From contig CM048553.1 in the NCBI GenBank assembly GCA_026413225.1, positions 101,394,690-101,458,689 of the forward strand: a stretch of DNA of 64,000 nt. The letters run 5' to 3'. The notes under the pieces were generated by a model. That model did not search any database. It saw only the letters and a program-made list of their open reading frames with translations, and was not told the origin of the DNA. Numbering within the stretch: the stretch's first letter is position 1; every line of letters begins with the position of its first letter. This document shows positions 1 to 11,600 of this stretch, piece by piece. The stretch is from Otis tarda. Lineage: Eukaryota > Chordata > Aves > Otidiformes > Otididae. The translations under genes were made by a program, and so were the position numbers.

Positions 1-364
1 TTACCACCCTGGAGAAGATAAGGGAAAAGAAGGCTCGGGGACCTCATCATGGTATTCCAGCACTTAAAGGGCTGCTGCAAGGAGGACAGAGGCTCTCTGC
101 TCACAAAGAGCCACATGGAGAAGACAAGGAGCGACACGCTCAAGTTACACTGGGAGAGGTTTCATGTCGACATAAGAAATTTTTTTACCATAACAACCAC
201 CATTCACTGGAACGACCTCCCCAGGGACACAGTATAGTCTCCATCACTGGAGATTTTCAAGATGTGATTAGACAGGGTGCTAGGTAATCTCCTCTAGGCT
301 CCCTTTCCCATGAAAGGCTGGATCAGATGATCTTTGGCGGTCTCTTCCAACCTGGGCTGTCCTG
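1..364 (+). mobile_element. CR1 LINE fragment, diverged, 3' end, cut by window start
   Basis: Frame 49-237 reads through a decayed C-terminus of CR1 ORF2 (reverse transcriptase protein): FQHLKG, then a KTRSDTLKLH-like block, VDIRNFFT, and HWNDLPRD. These correspond to the family's FQYLKG, DRTR-GFKL, LDIRKKFFT and HWNRLPRE. The frame then stops early in the region where PSLE-F would follow. The sequence goes on through the CR1 3' region (gctggatcagatgatctttg, ttccaacctgggctg). It ends near 364 in a worn tail, cctgtgacac, instead of clean ATTCTRTG repeats. It is more diverged than the other CR1 copies here, so it is probably older or from another subfamily. The 5' part lies outside the window. 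Confidence 0.88.
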
Positions 365-372
365 TGACACCC

Positions 373-3265
373 ACCAAAGATCACAGCAGAGCACACTGTG
401 AGGGCTCATGATGCAGAAGATTGTCTTTACAATACACCACCACCTCCACATTTTAGTATTTAAGTCTCAGTCAAGCTGGTTGTTGTTGTTGTTTTTTTTT
501 TTTTAAATTTATAGCACTGTGAGGGTGATTTCAGATTTGTGTTCATGGTATTTTTCAACTCCAGAACATTTGTTTCCACCTAGACGTGGTGAAACTTAAG
601 TAAACCTGAACACATGAACATTCTTACATAAGAGATTATGGAACTGCTTTGGCTGCAGAAAAACAGTCCTGATGGCATTATAACTTGATGGAAGTATTGT
701 GAAGTGTGTGGTTTAAAACTAAAAGCTGAACTTCTACCATCAGTTATACAAAGCAATTGCCACAGCATTTTGCTTTCACTTCCAAAGTCTACAAAATACT
801 CCTCATGACTCCTCGGAATATATGGAAAATATTTCATTGCAGCACAGTCAAGAGGTTATGTTTCCACTTCCTTTACAATGTACTTAATAAATATTTGTGT
901 TGTATTTTACAGAGTGATCAAAGCTAAGAGTCATGGTACCACCTGTGACACGGAACAATTTACATCCATAAATGCCACAAAGTACAACACTGTACAAATT
1001 CAAAGTAGTGTAACATACGCTGTGTAACTGCCTGGATAGGTCTCTCACTTCCAATCCTGCGCAGGTAAAAAGAGATTTAGAGATATATTGCTATCCTAAT
1101 CTTTACGCTCTCAGCATGCATAGTTGACTTACACATTGGAAGAAGCAAGCTGGGACATAAGACTGGAACAACTTATTTTCAGCTGACTGCAATAGAGGAG
1201 GTATCAGTTTGCAGCTTACTACTTTTTGGCTGATGGCATGCAACCACAAACTGTGTTTTCCTTGAAAACAGACTGTCGCGAAAAAACTCTGCAACTTTCA
1301 GCAACTATCCATACTGTCTTCCACAGATTCAGACAAAATTAGCATACACTTGCTGATGAAACTAATAACTTAGGCTCTAGATAGTACTTGGTTGTTTATG
1401 AATACAACAAGATCATAATTTATATATTTTTGTGATGCTTAAAACCAGCCAAAGGTGCTCACTGTGGGCAGTGTGCATCCCATTAGGTGCTCCCTCCATC
1501 TTCTATCCATAGCAGCTAAGCCTTCCCAGCAGGAAGATTGTTGTCGGCTACAGAATTTCCAAAACTTCTCACATCATACCTGACAACTACAGTAAACTTC
1601 CTTCAGATTGCCTTTCATTTTGAACTAAACTTTAAGACTGCCAGGATTTGATAGGAAGAATAAATAATGAGTAGTAGTAAAATAACTTCATTCTTTTACA
1701 GTCCTTCAGTTGTTTTTTTTTTTCTGGTAAGAGCAATCAGGCAGCAAGTGACTGTATACCTACACTCACACTCTGAAACAGTACAGAATCAGCCAAGAGC
1801 TGAACTCCACAGAAAAATACTGCTTTTCAAGATCAAGTAAGCCTGCAAAATACTGAAAGCTTAACGTAGATCTTGGGTAAAACTTTAGCTCCTAACCAAT
1901 GCTGAAATGTTGAGTCTTTTGCACTGCCCTCCTCTCATTACAAGCTTCCAGCTAGTAAATACTGCAAGGAAAAGCTATATTTCCTTCCTTACGGCTTTTC
2001 CAAAGAATGATTCTGTAACTCTCCAAGACCTTTTCTAAGCCAAATGTAGGAAACAATCAATTACGCAAGTTTTTCAGTCCCATCCAGTTAAACTAGTAAT
2101 GTCAGGTTTCAGTTGAAAAGCTCAACATTATTTTGCAAGAAGCAGTAAAAGGTGATGACAAAGCTTGATGGCAAGACTTAGCACCTTACCCTCCGATGGT
2201 TACAGGTAGCCTCTCCTCTGTGTATCCGTACAGATTACTAACACCTCTAACTGGAAACCTTCCTGTGAGATAGTCACTCATTCTTTCAGAATATGAGTAA
2301 GTTATGACAAGACGGTTGCATACATATACGTATGTGTGACACATCCCTCTGTGACTTTTGCCACTTGTTTTCACAAAATATGCTGTAACATCAACTGGAT
2401 CTTTTTACTTTGCAGGTACAGGGTAATATTATCCAAACCAGACATATCAAATAGTTACTATCAGAAACGTATCTACTTGAAGAAAGAAAAATCTTTTAAA
2501 AGAAGGATTAACAGTTAAATTAAATAGAAGAGGGTTGGACTGATGGACTTTATTCACTTCTAGTTTTACATTCAAAATGGAAATATCTGGGCATTGCAAT
2601 TTATTACAAAATAATGAAATTAACAAAATATCAAATCCCCATTCATTTTTCCTGGCTACTTGTTCTTTCCGATCTCAGTAATGCCTTCCAATGACATATC
2701 ATGCAGTCTCATATATTTTACGATGTTTGTACCAGACATTTGTAGCATTTGAAATTCCAAAATTCATACGGGCTTATGCAAGCACAGTGAAAACCACGCT
2801 CCTTCTTTACTTTTTAACCCCTCTTTTTACTTCAAAGCAGCTGTGTAAAAAATACACAAATTTTAGAAGTACACTATCTTCCAACACTATTTGAAAAAGA
2901 ATCTCATATCTATTTAGGCTGCTACTACATAGTAGCAGGCATTTACTTATAGTTGTTGCTCTCAAGTTGAAACCGTTACACAGCTTTTCCAATTAATTAA
3001 GATTATCTGAAAATCACATGTTCTTCATATAATGTTACTAGCACTGAAACATTGATCTGATTTTCAAAGCACACGAAAAAATGCCAGAACAACCTTACAA
3101 AACCCAAAAATATTATTAATGACTTTTACAGAAAATGTTTTGTAACACAAGCTCCAGTTCAGCCAGTGTTTGTGCTCCAAGTAACTTTATAGATATGAAT
3201 GATCCCATTTGACTCAATGGGATTACTCATATGCAAAAAGTTATTTCAGAGGCAACTCACCATTT
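373..3265. other. Presumed downstream intron, no gene seen
   Basis: AT-rich non-coding sequence between two CR1 fragments. If the exon at 7474-7548 is correctly read, this lies in the intron downstream of it. It contains a short TGT/T tract near 479-504 and a T run near 1711-1722. Open frames are short and unlike any protein I know. A donor-like site at about 2189 on the minus strand follows a 60-base open stretch, but the upstream acceptor is weak, so I did not call an exon. Confidence 0.6.
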
Positions 3266-3715
3266 CATAGAATCATAGAATGGTTAGAGTTGGAAGGGAC
3301 CTTCAAAGGTCATCTAGTCCAACCCCCCTGCAAGAAGCAGGGACATCCCTGACTAGATCAGGTTGCTCAGAGCCTCATCCAGCCTGGCCCTGAACATTTC
3401 CAGGGATGGGGCATCCACCACCTCTCTGGGCAACCTGTTCCAGTGCTCTACAACTCTCATTGTAAAAAATTTTTTTCTAATATCTAATCTAAACCTACCT
3501 CCTTCTAATTTAAACCCATTACCCCTTGTCCTATCACAACAGGCCCTACTGAACAGTCTCTCCCCATCTTTCCTGTAGGCCCCCTTGAGGTATTGGAAGA
3601 CCACTATCAGGTCTCCCCGGAGCCTCCTCTTCTCCAGGCTGAACAGCCCCAACTGTCTCAGCCTGTCCTCATAGGAGAGGTGCTCCAGCCCTCTGATCAT
3701 CTTTGTGGCCCTCCT
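3266..3715 (-). mobile_element. CR1 LINE, 5'-truncated, with intact ORF2 C-terminus
   Basis: The left edge begins catagaatcatagaatgg, the reverse complement of the CR1 3' terminal octamer repeat (ATTCTATG)n. On the minus strand, 3353-3700 is an uninterrupted frame of 115 codons matching the end of CR1 ORF2. Landmarks are YEDRLRQLGLFSLEKRR, FQYLKGAYRKDGERLF, RACCDRTRGNGFKL, LDIRKKFFTM, HWNRLPREVVDAPSLE and a terminal ALSNLI. This segment lies downstream of the reverse transcriptase catalytic core, so the copy is dead on arrival, as is typical of 5'-truncated CR1. The homology stops at about 3715, followed by A/T-only sequence (aattttaaaattt). No target-site duplication is visible, as usual for CR1. 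The open frame suggests a relatively young copy. Confidence 0.95.
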
Positions 3716-6700
3716 AATTTTAAAATTTAAAATTCATAAGGAAGATGAGGCACTTAAATAACTGTCAGTTAAAGCCTTTGTCTGGTATAATTACACAAAA
3801 ACAGTTTAAATAGATGTATCAGATAAAATTCTAGCTAACAGAGTCTTATATACTGTAAAATGCATACTGCACACTAATAACGGTGTCCTGAAAAAAAAGA
3901 TCTCTAAAGGATAGTTAAATGTATTGTTTGTATGAAAAAATTCTAAACCCAGACGTGCTTAATAGTAGCAAAATTCAGGCTCACTGATGAATACTTCGTG
4001 ATTTTTATTTTCTTGCTCATATTTTTTGTGCATGTGCCTATATGTATCTTAAACTCAATAGTGAAACATCTCTGTTTGCTCTGTGTTTTGACACAATTTA
4101 CACCTAAGTAACACAATGATGTAACAGAAATTAGAACTTGGCACCATTAACATTACTGATGCATTCACCTTGTCCTCAAACACATTGTCTCCTAGACACA
4201 ATAAAGGTGTAGCCAAAGATTTATCCTGCCAATAAGATATAGTTATAGGTCCCATGAAGATTACTGACACTGAAGTACCAAATATGTACCGGCCTTGGAC
4301 TTAGCAGATAACATGCCAGTTTTGAGACACATTCAGGTTGACAATAAATCAGTACCACAGTTCCAGTAACGGGAAAAAATATCTTAGAGGAATTTTTGTG
4401 TTAAAACATTCCACTTTTGAGTTAGCTATTAAATGGTAATGATCATAATGGACTAGGCAATAGAGTTTTTTGCAGCCGAAGTGTGCAGACATTTTACAAC
4501 AAGCTATTTTTTTAAGCTTCTGTGATTTTCAACTGTACGGTATTTTTCCCTTAAATGAATTTTGTCTTCAAAAAAAAAAAAAAAAAAGAAAAAACTCAAA
4601 TGATGTTTTAGTAACAATCTTATTATGAATTATATTTGTTTTCTATATATGCACATATAACACTTCCACAGCTTCTGTAACACCTCCCTTTTGTGCATAC
4701 AAAAACCCAATAGTTACAAGTTACGGGTTATGGAAAGCTAGAGAGAGCAAGGTATACTAGTTCAGTACTGCTTACTAAATTGTTTATGTATTTTTTCTCT
4801 CCCTCTCAGTACTATCTCATTGTTTGCCACCACAAATTCCTTTTTGAGAAGCTTGTTAAAAGGGTATCAATTTCTCAGAGTGTATGGGTTATAACTATTT
4901 TTTTCAAACACCCTTTTGAACTTATTTCAATTTTCTGTTTTTGATGATAGTCATGCTGACAACTTTTTTTGGTCCATCAAACTCTGTAGTACAATTACAT
5001 GAATTTACTTTTAATAAATTACCATCTTTGCATATATCAGTCAAACCATGAAGACTAAACACTTGCAAATAAAATGCATTATTAATTTAATTGTCACAGC
5101 CTATTTAGCTAGGTTCTATTAGTATTTGCTATTATATGCAATGTATCAAGAGGGCAGAATCAAATTCAAAACATAAAGAATAAACTGATTATATTGTCCT
5201 AGAGAAATTTAAAAATAGCAAGCTTGCAAAATTATAAACAAGGCATTAATGTTTTAAATAGGTAAGAAACCTATGTAACTTAATTTATATGTTTATACCC
5301 AAAGTGATTTTTTTAACATGCTGAAGAAGGATTTATTTGGTTCCTGAAACCATTAAAAGGCATCAAACATTTTCATATAAGGAAGGAAAAGGTGACAAGG
5401 AAAGCAACATTGGTTTGGTATTTACTGCACTTGATCACGTGGCTTAAATATCCACCATCACCAGTGAGGTGCTACTACTAGAAAATTATGTTCTTGTTGT
5501 AGCTCTGCCATTACTATTTGATGCTGCTCCACATTAAGCTGAAGTATCAGCTAAAAACGTATTGTAGATAAGAAATATTCAAAAGATGGATGAAGAAATT
5601 TCAAAAGAACCGAGAACGAAGTCACTCAAATATCACTTGTTTATGCTGGCCGGGGGGTACAGCTGCAAGAGCCTGCGCTAGCAGACGGGGCAGGGAGGTT
5701 GCAGGCCTGAGCTGCGTTCTCTGCTCCTCGGGCAGCCGAGGCTGCGAGGGCTGTGAACCTGCCACCGTGCGGAAAGGCAGCAGGGGAGGGACCCCCCTTC
5801 CTCCTCCTCCTCCCTCATGCCATGCCAGTGAGCCAGGAATGTGGGAAGAAATGGGGAAAATCTTCTGAAAGCCTTGTGGCTATTTCCAAACACACAAACA
5901 AAAGCCAGCAACAACTGATTTAGATTATAGCATCCTGCTTGTTTAGGAATTCATTTCAAGATGATGGTGGCTAAAAACATGCCTCTCAGGCTAAGATACT
6001 ATATTTGGAAATCTATCGTATGTATCCTTTATTGTGCACATATTCACTAGGGTAACGCAAGTTACCTCTGTGCTGTATTTACAATGATTGCACAAATAAG
6101 CACCCCCTTGTAAAAGAACATATTGGTACTGAATGCTTCCAGTTACAAAATAAGCCACCAGAACAAAACATTTTTCATAATTGTTGTGCTACGACAAAAG
6201 ATAACCAGCATAAACTTTAATATGATATCTGCTTTGATGAAACTGTAATTGTTGTTTCAATGCATCATTCTACATTTTAGATTAAATAGAATATCTCAAA
6301 ACTCTATAAACAACCATGAGTTAGGGAAATTCTGGTTAAGCACTTTACAGAGGAAGTCTCATTAAAAATATAAACACCCCATTTAAACAGGTGCTTAGTC
6401 AAACTTAAGGTGTATATGATGTGTTAATTTAAAACTCTACTCTTAGGTCACTCAGTCATTTAAGTGTGATGAACTTGCAAGGAAAGGGTCTAATTGATGA
6501 CCATTTCCAGTGCCTTTTACAATAAATGAACATGACCCAGGAAGAGTTTTGTAGTGTTCTCTTACAACTCCTAGCTATCATTTATTTTCCCCTTCCTTCA
6601 TCTCAAAATCAGAAAATACTCTTCAGTTATTAGAGCCTACATCGGAAGAATGAATTACAAGGCAGTAATACTTGAAACAGTATTAAGTATCCAGCAATTA

Positions 6701-7473
6701 ACCCTGCCAGTAGGATACTTCTATCTACCCTGATTGAAAGAGAATATGCAATCTCTTGGCTATGCAAAAACCATCAAGGTTCTAGCTGCACCAAAAGTTC
6801 AATGAAATAGCAATAGCTGTGCCACTATGTGCTTAATAAATCTGAGGCACAATCTGTTTATCTGCAAACACAATGCAATTTAGCTTGTAAAACACAGTTA
6901 CATTTTAAACCACAGGAAAAAAAAAAATAACTTGCTCACAAAAAGAGTTTGAAAATAAGTAACTGTACTTCAAAAAACATTCATTTTAAAAATAATCAAA
7001 ACACCAGATCTCTGTTCCTGCTCAAGCACACTGAGGAAACTTTCTTTTTGATTCCTCCGTGGCTTTGACATCAGTGATCAACATAAATCCTGGAAAGTCA
7101 TTTTATAAACCTATAAGCATCAAGGCCAGCAAGAAAAAAAAACATATATATATATATTTGATTTTGTACTTGGAGCGACAGTTACAATACGGAAATTTTG
7201 AGAAAATAATATAACCTGACAAAAAACTGCCCAAAAAGGTGCCAGTCCTACACCTTTTACATAGAACTGCTTTCTACAGTAATTTTTCTATTGACACCCA
7301 CAGACACGTCATAAGCACCACACGGGCAGAGCACTTAAGCATGTTATCTCCCTCTGTAGTTGGAGTTGAGCTAAAAGTCCAGGTGACTTCATTTTTGGGT
7401 AAGCTAAATATTCCAGATAAGGTCTCCACATACTGTATAAGGTAAAATGAGAAAGAATTTTAAAGTCGTTTAC
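3716..7473. other. Presumed downstream intron, no gene seen
   Basis: AT-rich sequence adjoining the 3' side of the zinc-finger exon. It holds a poly-A tract at 4570-4587, a GC-rich patch at 5640-5835 (listed separately) and a (TA)n microsatellite at about 7143-7159. Searching by eye for the expected next finger exon (a Cys-x2-Cys finger containing an E-K-W codon run) found nothing on the minus strand. Confidence 0.6.
5640..5835. other. GC-rich patch with several CpGs inside the intron
   Basis: About 195 bases are clearly richer in G+C than the flanks, with roughly nine CpGs (for example ctggccgggg, gcctgcgctagcag, ctcctcgggcagccgagg, gaccgtgcggaaagg-like steps). A (CCT)n-like run, cttcctcctcctcctccc, lies at about 5799-5816. 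Both strands have open frames of about 80-90 codons here, an expected by-product of few stop codons in GC-rich DNA. No known domain or repeat family was recognised. It could be a small regulatory element or a decayed insertion. Confidence 0.5.
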
Positions 7474-7548
7474 CTTTCTTTGGGTGTGCCAAGTCCGTGC
7501 TTGCCCAGTAAATGAGTATTCAAATGTTTCTTCATCACAAACGCCACC
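7474..7548 (-). CDS. ZNF407: Internal coding exon of a C2H2 zinc-finger gene, probably ZNF407
   Basis: Read on the minus strand, a pyrimidine-rich tract ending in AG (7550-7549) is followed by 75 open bases and then a donor, AAAG then GTAAAC (GT at 7473-7472). The exon holds one leading base, 24 full codons and two trailing bases. The codons read VAFVMKKHLNTH, then LLGKHG, then LGTPKE. This fits the second half of a C2H2 finger: F-x5-L-x2-H-x4-H, with both zinc-binding histidines. The Cys-x2-Cys half must lie in the previous exon, where a split Gly codon would give the usual C-G-x-A-F. The trailing AG would start an Arg or Ser codon in the next exon. From memory the peptide closely matches the ZNF407 segment just before its C-terminal finger cluster. 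ZNF407 is a large nuclear zinc-finger protein thought to act in transcription. The very long flanking introns fit ZNF407 better than compact relatives such as ZNF335. No neighbouring exon was found here, so the gene name is recognition, not alignment. Confidence 0.72.
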
Positions 7549-8279
7549 CTACCAAACAAACAGAAAACCCAGGAAGATTATTTATTTTATTAATACTTTA
7601 TTTTCTTTTTTGCACTTGAGCATATTTTATTAAAGGCAGACTTTTAAAAAGCCCTGCAAGACTACAATTTAAATCTAGGAGTCTGTTCTGTAATGACAGG
7701 TTTTCTTCAGATTGCAGTCACTTGGCCATTTGTCCTACAAATAAGTAATCACCACCATACATCGCTGGTCAATGAATGGAAAATCTGTTTCTGCTTCCCT
7801 TTGCAAACCAGAACATCTTATACAACATACTGATAATAGTCTATTTTAACAAAATAACATTTTCTCGTGTTGTAAACTAATACAGTTTTAGTTACACCTT
7901 TGAACTTATTTAAGCCCATCCTGAAACCCTTCTTCATACAGGTAGTTCCATTGTTTGTAATGAGTAAGACAAAAACACGGCTAGATCACATGGTTTAATC
8001 ACTGCTTATGTCTGGTCAAGCTTCATTGTATTAATTACTTAAAGAGATATACATGGAAACAAATTAATAGCCTTAGGTTTTTTTATAGCCTGGTGAAAAA
8101 AAAGGATGGAAAAGGTGAAGCACATGTTCATGAATACACTTTTAGTAGGAATATTGTTCAAAATGGCAAGGCATTGTTCAAAGCATAAACAGCAGCAACA
8201 AAATATATACTACCTGACATTACGTTTCTACCAAACAAAACACAGATAATTTACTTTAATTTTGGTGATGTATGTAATT

Positions 8280-8660
8280 AAATGGATAGGAGCCTATCAA
8301 GTACCATTCTTCTGCTGATAAGACCATAACATTGATTTAATTATGTCATGCAACTGCTTCAAACAATTTAGATATCAGACTGAAGCTTCAAACTAAAATG
8401 GTTCTCTCAATAATCAAAAATTTTACTGCTGCAACTTTCAGTGTGAAAAGGACTTGCAAACATTTTTGTTAATTATGTATTACAGCTGTCCTTCATAAAG
8501 TTAATTACTAATAGCTGAAAGGCAATAGACTCTATTTGCATATGTACATGAAAGGCATGACATATGCAAAAATATGATTTTAATTAGCATTCCATGATAT
8601 GAAGGGCTACAAATCAAGCTGGCATGTTATAAGAAATTTTAACATTAAACGCTGAATTCA
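8280..8660. promoter_or_regulatory. Candidate conserved non-coding element with homeobox and octamer motifs
   Basis: TAATTA cores, typical homeodomain targets, occur at 8338-8343, 8470-8475, 8502-8507 and 8581-8586. A perfect octamer, ATTTGCAT, lies at 8534-8541, with a near-octamer in the opposite orientation at 8564-8571. The two octamer sites form an inverted repeat (listed separately). The stretch starts about 0.7 kb from the exon on its upstream side. The mix of motifs and the lack of simple repeats resemble conserved vertebrate enhancers. Conservation itself cannot be seen from one sequence. Confidence 0.35.
8535..8570. repeat. Inverted repeat of two octamer-like sites (hairpin)
   Basis: TTTGCATATGT (8535-8545) is perfectly inverted as ACATATGCAAA (8560-8570). 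Inside, CATG at 8547-8550 pairs with CATG at 8556-8559. The stem would have 15 pairs, one bulged base at 8546 and a five-base loop (8551-8555). The arms contain opposed POU/octamer half-sites. Confidence 0.85.
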
Positions 8661-11600
8661 TCTGGACGTGTTTGCAGTAATGGACAATGGAAGGACTGTA
8701 AAACATTAGCACTATGGGGTATAAGAGCCACAAGAGCCGAGAGACACTACTTTTCCCTTTACAAAAATGTTAATGTAGCTTCTCCACGTCAGATCTATTT
8801 TGGGAACTTTCAAATTATTACACAGAATCTCCCTTGTGCATCCCTTCAGGTATAAGAATATAATTCTTATTTAAATGATAGCAATTTCCTTATTTTTTTT
8901 TACAAAAATACATTTAAAAGATCTTAAATACTTTCCCCTGTACAATTTATAAGTATGGCATCATAATTATTACAATGTGAATAATCTATCCCACCATTAC
9001 CATCATTACTATGCAAGTGTCATCAGAATGACTGTACATAGGGAAAATAATTGTAACAAAATTAAAAAAAAATGTGTTCTAATAACAGCACAGGGCATTC
9101 GAAACATACTGTCTTTGTTTTTTGGCAGAAATACTAACCATTTCCACACAGCCATGAAAGGTATCAAACAGATTTTAATGTAGTAATACCTCTATTTCCT
9201 GTTAAAAACCTCCATTCCCCTCCTTCTCTAAAAGATAAATAAAAAAGAAGATATTATTATGAAAGGGCAACGTGCAATCAAAGTTGTAAAGGCATACTTT
9301 GCTATTTACATGGAATATAAAGATCCCAACCAGCTACACAGTATTTCTAGGGAAGTTTGGTTTTTTTTTCCTTTAAGCCTGTGTATTCAAAGCTGCCAAA
9401 GAAAACCTGAACATCTCTTATACGGGGGGTACAGACAGACATACCTTTCCACAAAATCAAAGGCCTTGTTAATAATGGGAAGCAATTAATTTCACATTAG
9501 CTGCTTCTTCTCTGTTGTCTCTAGGTTCTGGCTAACCATTTTGCTGCTGTTGCACAGCACAAATAAAATGAAGACTGACTCAGTAAGTGTCTCAGTGCCT
9601 ACTAACGTTTTAAGCTTTTAACGTAAGGCTTGAAGACTTAAGACTTGAGGAGTGCCGAATGCCTCCATGCAGCCATGCATAGCTCAGGAACAGCTCCCCA
9701 TCTGACAGAATCAAGCCTTAAAAATAAAAGCAAAGTTGCTATTTCCATAAGAAATTGAGAACAAGATACAATATATTACCAACAAACAGAGACAGCCCTT
9801 ATTGAAACAAAATATTTTTTCCTTAGACTCGAGGCAAAGTCTAAACATCTTGGTTTGGATGCTGAGCTTGAGGAGAAGCTGAAAAAAAAAAAAAAAAAAA
9901 GAAAGGTGTGGAACCTATTTGGGTGTGTTTACCAAACACTGCAGGGGATTTTGAGAGAGAGGTGGTAGTGGTGTTTGCTGGCTTTACAAAACAAACACAA
10001 AAAGAGTTTTCAGTAGATTGTTAACTCTGGGTTTCTAAGCAATTACTGTTTTAGTAGTCAAAAAATATTGGTTTTATCTATGCCAACAACTTACCTCTGC
10101 TGACATAAATCTGTTATTCCTAAGATACTGCCGGAACTGAATAGATAGACATGACTTAGCCTAGGTCTCTTCAAATGAATCTTAAGGGAAGTCTGGCTGT
10201 CACCAGTAAGGACCTAAGGAGTGAATGCTTTCAAGATACACTGCTCTAACACATCTTCAAATCACAGAGAATCTTTCTGTCAGCTGCATTAAGCACCAAT
10301 TCAGGTTTCGCTGAATATCTCATGCCTTATTTTTTTTTTATTCCAGTGGAAATAGAAATGTTCAAACGCTAGAAATTAACTTGTTTCAGAAACACATCAA
10401 AACCTGTAATTGCCATATTCTACTGTTTCAAATATATGGAAACCAGGATAGATTAGAGGCCTGGAACCAGTTTTGCAAACTCTGATCTGGACATACTCAT
10501 CCCCAAAGCCACATGAAGACAAGAAGTCACAGCCTAGCTGCTCTCCTGAAGGTCAGCTCTTGTAAAGCAGAAATGTCTAGTCTGTACATCCAAGTTATGG
10601 TCACTAGGAGTTCCCTCCATCCATTAGGAAGATTGCTCCTACAAGCCTCCTCTTGCAGAGCAAAAAGGTGAGTAGGTAGGTGGGTTTCGTTTACTTGCAG
10701 TGGCATTATGTTGCTTTAACTTTTTTAGTGATTTTCAGCTATTCTGGCTCCAAACTAGCAACATCCTCTGTCTTATACGCTCTATGTTCAAACTTCAGGA
10801 TAAGTTGAAAAATGACACAGAGCTTTAGAATAGCATCCATACTCCCTACGGACAATTTTTTTTGCACAAAAACGATAAATAAAAATAACTTTTGATCATA
10901 AATATATGAGCACCTTTCCCAAAATAAGTTTGCAGAATATTCTGTTTTCAGTTTAGAAGACTTGTGGCTTTGTAGGAATGTGTCCACTCATATTCAATGG
11001 CAGTCTTCAAACAGTACTTGGACTCACTCTGAGAATGTCTGTAACTGATTTAGAAGCCTCTACAGATTTGTCTTCAGTTATAAAAGCACATTTTAACATA
11101 CAAAAAAACAAAAGGATCTCTAATTCTAGAAATAAAGAAACATATCGGCCAATCTTTACTTCCACTTTTTATTCTAGTGCAATACAAGTTCTTTAGCATG
11201 TACAATATTTATCATCGCAGTACCCAAGGAATAAGAACAATCTGTCATGTATTGCCTGTTCTCTCATTTTCTCTGCAGGGAGAGAATTGTGCTTTGTGAA
11301 GTATTTTCTTTAGAGAGGGCAAAAGATTCCAGGGTTTATTATGTTTTGAATCTAAAATAGCTTTTTTCCTTTTAATATGTACATCGCTGTGTTAGTGAAA
11401 AGCTAAGTTAAGAAAACACATACATACAAACCAAAACGAGCATTCTGGACCATAAAGTCATGAAATCTGTTATTTCCTGAGTGTTTACTAAGTGCTCAGC
11501 CTTGGCCTAGTTCCAGGGAAGAAGCTACATCTTACCTCTACCAGAAAGTCTCTTGAAGCCATGTCAAGAAACCAGTCATCTTGTAACTGCACATAACTGC

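Noticed and set aside
2190-2255. Possible minus-strand exon ending in a GTAAGG donor
   Set aside because: The donor looks good, but the acceptor side has a weak pyrimidine tract and the peptide is not recognised.
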